Source: Micrococcaceae bacterium UBA7136 (GTDB lineage Bacteria > Actinomycetota > Actinomycetes > Actinomycetales > Micrococcaceae). Taken from it: 5,391 bases of DNA. The stretch lies in NCBI GenBank assembly GCA_002492045.1, contig DKXC01000116.1:3175-8565 (forward strand). Direction: 5' to 3'. Each line of letters begins with the position of its first letter. Position 1 is the first letter of the stretch. Shown piece by piece: positions 1 to 4,037 of this stretch. The translations under genes were made by a program, and so were the position numbers. The notes beneath the pieces are model-generated. The model saw only the letters and a list, made by a program, of their open reading frames with translations, had not been told where the DNA came from and ran no database searches.

Positions 1-63
1 CCCCCCTTTTCGTGCATCTACCCCGGTTTTAAACTGGGGTAAATGCATGAAAACCGGGGTACT
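1..63. repeat. 63-bp direct repeat, upstream copy
   Basis: This stretch is identical, base for base, to 1022-1084, and similarity stops abruptly at 64 versus 1085. The left limit is unknown because the window starts here. Inside it, 7-29 and 31-53 form a near-perfect palindrome centred on 30 (20 Watson-Crick pairs, two G-T pairs, one C-A mismatch over 23 positions). A second, competing inverted repeat pairs 19-30 with 50-61 (12 perfect pairs, 19-nt loop). The copy precedes the AbiEi-like gene. Likely roles are an operator for that wHTH protein, a dispersed palindromic repeat, or a boundary of a mobile cassette. The sequence alone does not decide. Confidence 0.95.
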
Positions 64-103
64 ACCCCAAAATGGGTCTAGTCATGTCACAAATTCTGTA
101 GTA

Positions 104-1021
104 ATGAGAAAGGGCATGGACCTTTCACAGCGCATCTACAGCACCGCAGAACTCACTAGCACCGGCATGACAAGCCGAGACATCAAGTCAGCTCTCACAA
201 CCAAAAAGCTCATCCAACTCAGGCGAGGTGTCTACCTCAGAAAGAGCGAAAAAGAACTCACACCAAGAGAGTGGACGCTCGTCCAGCATCTGGCGGAAGT
301 TAAAGCCCTCAGAAACCCCGCCGTCTTCAGCCGAGAATCCGCGGCCCTCTTCTGGGAAGCGCCACTCATGCAGCTTCCCAACCAGGTTCACCTAGCCAGT
401 GCCCAAAAAGACAGGGGAAAATACCCTAGAATCAAGCTACAGCCCACAGTCCAAGGCCCCCTCAAACGGGCCCAAGACTTCGGAGACTACAGGCTACTAA
501 CCCCCGCTGACACGGTAGTCAGCTGCGTCCTAGCTCTACCCGCCCATGAAACCCTCATGATTGCCAATGATTTTCTCAAGCGTCAGCTCTGCTCAGCCGG
601 ATCTCTCAGCCAAGAGCTTTCTGCTGTAAGAGGTAAGGGAGGGACCAAAGCTGAAAGAATCGCCCGCTGCCTCACCCCGCTACTGGATTCGCCACTCGAA
701 AGTATGGCCTACCTGCTTCTACAAGACTCCAAGCTGGAACCAGCCAACCTACAAATGTGGCTCAGGGCCTCGTCTGGGCGAAATTACAGGCCTGATTTTT
801 GCTGGCCCCACCTCAAGCTCATTCTCGAGGTCGATGGGATGGTTAAGTACAGCGGCGTTTATGGGACGGCTGAAAGTAAGGGCGCCTATGAATATCAACG
901 GCAGAGAGATTTAGAGGCTGACGGGTGGAGGTTTGTTCGTACAACTTATGACGAGCTTCTTAACCGTCCCTTAGCTCTCGTCCGCAGATTGCAGGCAGAA
1001 GGTGTCCAGGTTCTGCGCTAG
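104..1021 (+). CDS. AbiEi-like winged-helix protein with C-terminal Vsr/DUF559-type nuclease fold
   Basis: The product is about 305 aa (counted from the ATG at 104). Residues ~12-45 look like the N-terminal winged helix of type IV toxin-antitoxin AbiEi proteins: an ELTSTGMTSRDI helix-turn-helix followed by the typical LIQLRRGVYL wing. The C-terminal part (~195-290) resembles DUF559/Vsr-like PD-(D/E)XK folds: an early glutamate (~E199 in SPLES), YRPDFCW with D231, LILEVDG with E242 and D244, then a basic YQRQRDLEADGWRFVR segment. No AbiEii toxin gene follows, since a tRNA comes next, so it looks like an orphan. In actinobacteria such proteins are usually annotated as AbiEi-domain or DUF559 proteins of unknown role; whether this one cuts DNA is unproven. 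The start is uncertain. An in-frame ATG at 47 lies inside the flanking repeat with GGGG seven bases upstream, and the ATGs at 104 and 116 fit the domain boundary better. The gene ends exactly where the second repeat begins. Confidence 0.75.
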   Translation: MRKGMDLSQRIYSTAELTSTGMTSRDIKSALTTKKLIQLRRGVYLRKSEKELTPREWTLVQHLAEVKALRNPAVFSRESAALFWEAPLMQLPNQVHLASAQKDRGKYPRIKLQPTVQGPLKRAQDFGDYRLLTPADTVVSCVLALPAHETLMIANDFLKRQLCSAGSLSQELSAVRGKGGTKAERIARCLTPLLDSPLESMAYLLLQDSKLEPANLQMWLRASSGRNYRPDFCWPHLKLILEVDGMVKYSGVYGTAESKGAYEYQRQRDLEADGWRFVRTTYDELLNRPLALVRRLQAEGVQVLR

Positions 1022-1084
1022 CCCCCCTTTTCGTGCATCTACCCCGGTTTTAAACTGGGGTAAATGCATGAAAACCGGGGTACT
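1022..1084. repeat. 63-bp direct repeat, downstream copy
   Basis: This is the second perfect copy of 1-63. It begins at the base after the TAG stop of the AbiEi-like gene and ends about 50 bp before the tRNA-Arg gene. It carries the same nested inverted repeats as the first copy. It also carries the same ATG (1068), which here opens only a ten-codon frame ending at 1100 (MKTGVLLGIV). The promoter of the tRNA must lie in or just after this copy, so the repeat may also affect tRNA transcription. Confidence 0.95.
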
Positions 1085-1097
1085 TCTTGGAATAGTG

Positions 1098-1103
1098 TAG
1101 ACT
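1098..1103 (+). promoter_or_regulatory. Possible -10 element of the tRNA-Arg gene
   Basis: TAGACT fits the actinobacterial TAnnnT -10 pattern and lies 29 bases before the mature tRNA 5' end, leaving a short leader for RNase P to remove. No good -35 hexamer is visible; the region where it would lie falls inside the 63-bp repeat. The call rests on position and one hexamer only. Confidence 0.35.
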
Positions 1104-1132
1104 GTTGGAGTTGCCCGTCATAAGGGCCACTA

Positions 1133-1205
1133 GCCCTCGTAGCTCAGGGGATAGAGCACCGCTCTCCTAAAGCGGGTGTCGATGGTTCGAATCCATTCGA
1201 GGGCA
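1133..1205 (+). tRNA. tRNA-Arg (anticodon CCU)
   Basis: A complete cloverleaf can be drawn. The acceptor stem is GCCCTCG paired with CGAGGGC. The D arm is GCTC/GAGC with an AGGGGATA loop. The anticodon stem is CCGCT/AGCGG with the seven-base loop CTCCTAA. The T arm is GATGG/CCATT with the loop TTCGAAT. The loop gives anticodon CCT, which reads the AGG arginine codon. The discriminator base is A at 1205 and CCA is not encoded (ACA follows), so CCA must be added after transcription. The last five bases (1201-1205) are also the beginning of the left arm of the following hairpin. tRNA genes are common integration sites, but the accessory gene here lies on the 5' side and no second copy of the tRNA 3' end is seen. 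Confidence 0.97.
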
Positions 1206-1258
1206 CAAAGAAAGACGCTATGCGACGCTTCGGGGGCATAGCGTCTTTCTTTGTGCCC
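1201..1258 (+). terminator. Long perfect hairpin terminator of tRNA-Arg
   Basis: 1201-1223 and 1236-1258 are perfect reverse complements (23 bp) around a 12-base loop that contains CTTCGG. The core stem (1214-1223 with 1236-1245) is followed by TTTCTTT, which can act as the U-rich tract, while the matching AAAGAAA precedes the stem. It could therefore stop transcription in both directions. The arm starts inside the tRNA acceptor strand, so the full hairpin and the folded tRNA cannot form on one molecule at the same time. Confidence 0.8.
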
Positions 1259-1267
1259 GGCGTTAAC

Positions 1268-1291
1268 AAAAGGCCCCCGGTGGGGCCTTTT
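1268..1291. terminator. Bidirectional intrinsic terminator
   Basis: AAAAGGCCCC (1268-1277) pairs perfectly with GGGGCCTTTT (1282-1291) around the tetraloop CGGT. The stem is G+C-rich with A and T runs at its base, so it reads as a terminator on both strands. It sits between the tRNA (plus) and the converging small membrane protein gene (minus), ten bases after the first hairpin. Confidence 0.85.
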
Positions 1292-1365
1292 GAGCCGGTT
1301 AAAACTAACTAGCCATGCCATAATTCTCGGGTATGGTCCCCTTCTTTATACTCGGCGTCCGCCCG

Positions 1366-1578
1366 CTACTTCTTCTTGCGGTAGATCAGACGCGACAGAA
1401 CCAAACCCAGGACGATGCCCAGGCCGCCGGTAATAGAAACCCACATGGCAGGGTTGCCCAGGGAAAGGGCCAGAAGCAGGCCCAGAATAATACCGGGGAC
1501 GGCACCGGCTACCATGCCAATGGCCATGTAGGTGAACTCTTGGTCGCTACTGTTTTGGGGGCTGGGTAGTTGAGACAT
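1366..1578 (-). CDS. Small two-helix membrane protein
   Basis: The product is 70 aa and I do not recognise its family. The N-terminus is short and polar (MSQLPSPQNSSDQEF). Two hydrophobic, glycine- and leucine-rich stretches follow at ~17-40 and ~43-63, joined by a GNP turn, and the protein ends in a positively charged RLIYRKKK tail. That charge pattern suggests the C-terminus is cytoplasmic. I chose the ATG at 1578 over the one at 1605 because the longer start falls on the T tract of the upstream gene's terminator. There is no convincing Shine-Dalgarno site, but a TAGACT -10-like hexamer ends seven bases before the ATG, as expected for a leaderless transcript. The gene converges on the tRNA terminators. 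No function is proposed. Confidence 0.7.
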   Translation of the reverse strand: MSQLPSPQNSSDQEFTYMAIGMVAGAVPGIILGLLLALSLGNPAMWVSITGGLGIVLGLVLSRLIYRKKK

Positions 1579-1585
1579 GCTCTCT

Positions 1586-1591
1586 AGTCTA
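1586..1591 (-). promoter_or_regulatory. Putative -10 element for a leaderless small membrane protein transcript
   Basis: On the minus strand TAGACT is followed by seven bases and then the ATG at 1578, which would place transcription start at or next to the start codon. The weak Shine-Dalgarno context agrees with leaderless expression. No clear -35 is visible. Confidence 0.4.
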
Positions 1592-1605
1592 GCTCTTTTG
1601 GGCAT

Positions 1606-1638
1606 AAAAATGCGCCCCAGCTGGTCGTCTGGGGGCGC
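1606..1638 (-). terminator. Intrinsic terminator downstream of the NlpC/P60 gene
   Basis: On the minus strand a G+C-rich stem (GCGCCCCCAG, 1638-1629, with CTGGGGCGC, 1620-1612; one bulged base, eight-base loop) is followed one base later by TTTTT (1610-1606). This is a standard rho-independent terminator for the hydrolase gene and separates it from the small membrane protein gene on the same strand. Confidence 0.85.
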
Positions 1639-1674
1639 CTCCTAGCCTATGTGTGTGGTAGGAAATCTCTGCAA

Positions 1675-1707
1675 CCGGGCAGGGTTTTGTGTGACCAGCC
1701 CTGCCGG
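1675..1707 (-). other. Stem-loop in the 3' untranslated region of the NlpC/P60 gene
   Basis: CCGGGCAGGG (1675-1684) pairs with CCCTGCCGG (1699-1707), about nine pairs with one bulged base. A smaller hairpin, TCCGC-TAG-GCGGA (1712-1724), lies just after the stop codon. Neither is followed by a T tract, so they are more likely to stabilise the 3' end or slow polymerase ahead of the true terminator at 1606-1638. Confidence 0.5.
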
Positions 1708-1728
1708 CGCGTCCGCTAGGCGGAAGTC

Positions 1729-2334
1729 TTAGATGTTGGCGGTGTAGTAGCCGTCAACGGGCATGAAGCCGCCACCGTCTACAGCGGTCAGCTGGGTGCC
1801 CTGGGAGGGGTTGAGGGCAGAGATCATCTTGCCGTCGCCAACGTAGATGCCGACGTGGGCGTAGCCGTTGGTGAAGACGATGTCGCCGGGCTGGGGGTTA
1901 GAGGTGGGGGTCAGCTCGGTTGCCATGGTGTAGGTGTAGGGGGTCAGGGAGATGCCAGCCTGAGCGTATACGTAGGATACGAAGCCGGAGCAGTCCCAAG
2001 CCTTGTAGGACTTGCCGCCCCAAACGTAGGCACCGCCGATGCCGTCGTGAGCAGCAGCCAGAACGGCCTCACGGGCATTGGAGACGGGGGTGGAAGCCTC
2101 AGCAACGGGAGCTACCTCGGTAGCCTGTACAGAAACGTTGCTGGTGTTCTCTACGTAGTTGACGGTCTGGGTTGCCTCGGGGGTCCAGCTGTAGCTAGCC
2201 AGGGCGGGGGCAGACTGGGCAGGTGCGGATACTTCAGCAACTGCGAAAGCGTTTGCGGGTGCTACGGATGCTGCCAGCAGGGCGCCGGATGCGGCTACGA
2301 TACCTGCGGTGCGGGTGGCGGTGGACTTTGCCAT
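1729..2334 (-). CDS. Secreted NlpC/P60 family peptidoglycan hydrolase
   Basis: The product is 201 aa. It begins with a Sec signal peptide: MAKSTATRTA, then a hydrophobic stretch ~11-22, with a likely cleavage after APANA at ~29. An Ala/Val/Thr/Pro-rich linker runs to ~85, with no LysM or other wall-binding module. The C-terminal NlpC/P60 domain (~86-201) has the catalytic cysteine C115 in DCSGF and histidine H160 in AHVGIYVG; N175 is a candidate third polar residue. YVWGGKS and PQPGDIVF are family motifs. These enzymes cut peptide bonds in cell-wall stem peptides, often during cell separation. The ATG at 2334 is chosen over upstream in-frame codons because GGAGG lies nine bases before it and the signal peptide starts there; the upstream extension lies inside the riboswitch leader. 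The leader points to control by c-di-AMP. This is a single-gene unit with its own terminator. Confidence 0.93.
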   Translation of the reverse strand: MAKSTATRTAGIVAASGALLAASVAPANAFAVAEVSAPAQSAPALASYSWTPEATQTVNYVENTSNVSVQATEVAPVAEASTPVSNAREAVLAAAHDGIGGAYVWGGKSYKAWDCSGFVSYVYAQAGISLTPYTYTMATELTPTSNPQPGDIVFTNGYAHVGIYVGDGKMISALNPSQGTQLTAVDGGGFMPVDGYYTANI

Positions 2335-2343
2335 TGTTTTATT

Positions 2344-2348
2344 CCTCC
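2344..2348 (-). promoter_or_regulatory. Ribosome binding site of the NlpC/P60 gene
   Basis: GGAGG lies nine bases before the ATG at 2334 and only three bases after the closing strand of riboswitch helix P1 (2352-2357). It fixes the translation start and is close enough to the ligand-sensing fold for ribosome access to be affected. Confidence 0.85.
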
Positions 2349-2351
2349 ATT

Positions 2352-2462
2352 GCCGAACGAGGTGAGCTGTCGGGTTCGAGTATGAAGTCACTCGGCCAGT
2401 TGCCTGACTTAACCCCTAGGGCCCTTGGTGAAGGACCCAAAATTTGGTTCCCCCGCTTCTGC
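2352..2462 (-). ncRNA. c-di-AMP riboswitch (ydaO-yuaA type)
   Basis: Read on the minus strand, this leader has the conserved blocks of the ydaO-yuaA class in order: GCGGGGGAACCAA (2456-2444), TTTTGGGTCC, a variable hairpin region with CTAGGGGTTAAGTC, and then GAACCCGACAGCTCACCTCG (2377-2358). Helix P1 can be drawn from GCAGAA (2462-2457) and TTCGGC (2357-2352) with one A-G mismatch. In actinobacteria this class usually precedes cell-wall hydrolase genes (Rpf, NlpC/P60) and lowers expression when c-di-AMP is high, so its position fits. No terminator with a T tract lies between the aptamer and the gene, and the Shine-Dalgarno sequence directly follows P1. Control of translation initiation is therefore the simpler reading, though an upstream competing helix is also present. 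Confidence 0.9.
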
Positions 2463-2482
2463 CAGTTTGTCTTTGTTGGCCT

Positions 2483-2517
2483 CAAGAGCAGTGGCAGAAC
2501 TAGGCGGTCTGCTCTTG
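2483..2517 (-). promoter_or_regulatory. Leader stem-loop upstream of the riboswitch, with competing P1 partner
   Basis: CAAGAGCAG (2517-2509 on the minus strand) pairs perfectly with CTGCTCTTG (2491-2483), extendable by two more pairs, around a 17-base loop. The loop contains TTCTGCCA (2499-2492), which is perfectly complementary to TGGCAGAA at 2464-2457, the 5' strand of riboswitch helix P1. The stem-loop could therefore present a sequence that pairs with P1 and prevents its closure. A second small hairpin (GTGCTC/GAGCAC, 2544-2520) lies just upstream. Confidence 0.5.
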
Positions 2518-2552
2518 GGGTGCTCCTCGACCAGTGGTGAGCACGAAATAGA

Positions 2553-2581
2553 ACATTACACAGACTGGGGCCGATTGTCAC
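2553..2581 (-). promoter_or_regulatory. Promoter of the NlpC/P60 riboswitch leader
   Basis: On the minus strand a -35-like GTGACA (2581-2576) is separated by 17 bases from a -10-like TAATGT (2558-2553). Transcription would start near 2546, giving a leader of about 210 nt that carries the upstream stem-loops and the riboswitch. The -35 hexamer overlaps the GTCAC-N6-GTTAC repeat at 2577-2592, so a protein bound there would block polymerase. Confidence 0.6.
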
Positions 2582-2592
2582 GTTTTGGTTAC
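2577..2592. promoter_or_regulatory. GTnAC direct-repeat site over the -35, MtrA-box-like
   Basis: GTCAC (2577-2581) and GTTAC (2588-2592) are repeated with an 11-bp period, one helical turn. Tandem GTnAC-type pentamers at about this spacing are the kind of site bound by the actinobacterial response regulator MtrA, which controls cell-wall hydrolase genes in several genera. The overlap with the -35 fits repression. The assignment is inferred from pattern, not from a motif scan. Confidence 0.4.
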
Positions 2593-2754
2593 GATTTGGC
2601 CGCCAAAGGGTCTATTTACTCAGTAGGCTGACTATTCTTCAGGCTCCCAGGCTCTACCCAGGAGACACAAAAAACCATCAAAGAATGGGCCCTGACCTGC
2701 CCCTTTACCGGTTAGCCAGACCACCTGACTCAGATTCAGGAAAGCCGACCAAAG

Positions 2755-2770
2755 GTCACAGAACGGTCAC
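2755..2770. promoter_or_regulatory. Second GTCAC direct-repeat site, MtrA-box-like
   Basis: GGTCAC occurs at 2754-2759 and again at 2765-2770, the same 11-bp period as the site at 2577-2592. It lies about 175 bp upstream of the hydrolase -35 and 45 bp beyond the dtxR stop codon. The rest of 2593-2814 holds no gene that I can support. A weak hairpin at 2687-2702, with a T run well downstream of it on the minus strand, is the only terminator-like element after dtxR. Confidence 0.35.
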
Positions 2771-2814
2771 GGACCCATTTTTGAGAAGCTGACCACTTAA
2801 GCCAGCAGGAGCCT

Positions 2815-3507
2815 CTAACGCTTGACCACGATAGATTCAGCCACATCCGGGCTCAGAGTCAAGGCCTCTTCCTCGCCCTCAGCCTGCACCCTCACCGACC
2901 CGGCACCAGCGTCCAGCAGAGAAACCGTAGCCCCGTAGACAATCCCGGCGTCTCCCAGACTCCGCAGCAGATCCACATCGGTCTGCACAAACTCAGGCAG
3001 GCGAGAAACCGTAAAACGATCCTCTTCGCGAGAATCACGGGCCGCAATAGCCATGCTGACTGTCCGCCCATCATTCTGCTCGCTGGTAGCGCCCAGCTCT
3101 TCCAGGCCAGGAATCGCGTTGCCGTAGGGGGAGAACTTGGGGTTCTTGAGCAGTTCCAGCAGGCGACGCTCCACCCGCTCACTCATGACGTGCTCCCAGC
3201 GGCAGGCCTCCTCATGGATGTACTCCATTTCTAGGCCAATCACATCAGCCAGCAGACGCTCAGCCAGGCGGTGCTTACGCATAACCTCCACGGCCTTGCG
3301 ACGCCCCTGCTCGGTCAGGGCCAGGGAACGATCAGATTCCACCTTCAGAAGATCGTGCCGCTCCATCCGGGCCACAGTCTGAGAAACAGTAGGGCCAGAG
3401 TGGTCCAGGCGCTCTGCAATGCGGGCCCGCATGGGGGTAATGCCTTCTTCCTCCAGCTCCAGGATGGTGCGGAGGTACATTTCAGTGGTATCGATTAGGT
3501 CTGACAC
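2815..3507 (-). CDS. dtxR: Iron-dependent transcriptional repressor, DtxR/IdeR type
   Basis: The product is 230 aa and very close to corynebacterial DtxR and mycobacterial IdeR throughout. The winged-helix DNA-binding domain (~1-73) has the LRTI-like start, RARIAERL and the recognition helix SGPTVSQTVARMER. The dimerisation domain (~74-140) contains MRKHRLAERLL and HEEACRWEHVMS. A C-terminal SH3-like domain (~160-230) follows. All metal ligands are present: M10, C102, E105 and H106 at the primary site, H79, E83 and H98 at the ancillary site, with E172 and Q175 matching E170 and Q173 of DtxR. It should therefore be a working Fe(II)-dependent repressor of iron uptake and related genes. The start is GTG, with AAGGA eight bases upstream inside the end of the DUF3027 gene, whose TAA ends one base before this GTG, suggesting coupled translation. 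A DtxR-box-like sequence at the operon promoter suggests autoregulation. Confidence 0.95.
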   Translation of the reverse strand: MSDLIDTTEMYLRTILELEEEGITPMRARIAERLDHSGPTVSQTVARMERHDLLKVESDRSLALTEQGRRKAVEVMRKHRLAERLLADVIGLEMEYIHEEACRWEHVMSERVERRLLELLKNPKFSPYGNAIPGLEELGATSEQNDGRTVSMAIAARDSREEDRFTVSRLPEFVQTDVDLLRSLGDAGIVYGATVSLLDAGAGSVRVQAEGEEEALTLSPDVAESIVVKR

Positions 3508-3508
3508 C

Positions 3509-4024
3509 TTAGACTTCCTTTCCCTCGTCAGCTTCAGGCTCAGAGGTCTCTGCCCCCTGGTCTTCTAGGTCTTGATCGAAATCTTCCTCTGACTGGGCGT
3601 CCTCGGGCAGCAGACGGTCTTCCCAAGGCACCCAGGCCGGGGCCAACAGGGCTCCCTCAGCAGGAGTCAGACCCAGCTCACAGACAGTCGGGGTCTTAGA
3701 GCGGGGGGCCCGGGAGAGGGTGACAAACCAGCACCAGCCCCGGTAGCCGGCTAGCTTACATTCAAAAAAGTGGGTAGTGAGGCGTTCTTCTTCGCCCTGG
3801 ACGCCCTGCTGGTCACCGACCGACCCCTGGGGGGCAATCTCATCCAGGGCCTGGCGGGCAAAATCTACTTCCAGGGCCAGGAACTTATCTGGCTTGCTGG
3901 TGCGGCGACGCTTGGAGGGCTGGCCCAGGGTTGGCTGCTGCTTGGGGGTCTGGGCCCCGTCGCTGGCGGCCGCTACCTCTTCTTCTGCAGGCGCGGGGGC
4001 CTGGCTCTTTACCTCAACAGTCAT
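3509..4024 (-). CDS. DUF3027 family protein
   Basis: The product is 171 aa. The conserved core (~45-135) matches what I recall of actinobacterial DUF3027: FLALEVDFARQALDEIAP, GSVGDQQGVQGEEERLTTHFFEC, the aromatic GYRGWCWFVTLSRAPRSKTPTVCE, and LLAPAWVPWEDRLLP. A basic patch (SKRRRTSKPDK) precedes it, and the C-terminus is a strongly acidic, low-complexity tail of about 35 residues. No signal peptide or membrane segment is seen. The molecular function of the family is unknown to me. I chose the ATG at 4024 because a longer frame would run through the promoter region, and because a -10-like TTTAAT lies seven bases upstream, as expected for a leaderless message. The Shine-Dalgarno context is weak. 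It is the first gene of an operon with dtxR, one base apart. Confidence 0.85.
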   Translation of the reverse strand: MTVEVKSQAPAPAEEEVAAASDGAQTPKQQPTLGQPSKRRRTSKPDKFLALEVDFARQALDEIAPQGSVGDQQGVQGEEERLTTHFFECKLAGYRGWCWFVTLSRAPRSKTPTVCELGLTPAEGALLAPAWVPWEDRLLPEDAQSEEDFDQDLEDQGAETSEPEADEGKEV

Positions 4025-4031
4025 GTCTTCT

Positions 4032-4037
4032 ATTAAA
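4032..4037 (-). promoter_or_regulatory. Putative -10 element of the DUF3027-dtxR operon
   Basis: On the minus strand TTTAAT is followed by seven bases and then the ATG at 4024, so the transcript probably starts at the A of the start codon. The spacing is the same as that of the small membrane protein gene. There is no good -35. The element overlaps one end of the DtxR-box-like sequence. Confidence 0.5.

Noticed and set aside
1..1084. CRISPR array or tandem repeat array
   Set aside because: There are only two copies of the repeat, about 960 bp apart, with a full gene between them and no spacer pattern.
1022..1205. Classical integrase attachment site at the tRNA
   Set aside because: The repeat does not contain any tRNA sequence, lies on the 5' side of the tRNA, and no integrase or second tRNA 3' end is present in the window.
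1130..1321. Minus-strand frame of 63 codons ending in RFRRAVLYPLSYEG
   Set aside because: It is the antisense of tRNA-Arg and its terminators. This peptide ending is a well-known spurious translation of the reverse strand of tRNA genes.
1855..2385. Plus-strand frame of 176 codons opposite the NlpC/P60 gene
   Set aside because: It is glycine- and cysteine-rich low-complexity sequence mirroring the Ala/Pro/Thr-rich hydrolase and its leader. There is no start context, and the opposite strand has a clear signal peptide and catalytic motifs.
2335..2391. N-terminal extension of the hydrolase to an ATG at 2391
   Set aside because: The 19 extra codons lie in the conserved 3' part of the riboswitch and the ribosome binding site. 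The signal peptide begins at the ATG at 2334.
2669..2703. Intrinsic terminator for dtxR (GGGC/GCCC stem and a T run on the minus strand)
   Set aside because: The stem is only four pairs and the T run starts more than ten bases after it, too far for a standard terminator.
3495..3513. TTAGGT...ACCTTA pair spanning the dtxR start, resembling a DtxR box
   Set aside because: The half-sites are two bases too close together for the 19-bp box. Most of the sequence is set by the coding of the first dtxR residues and the ribosome binding site.
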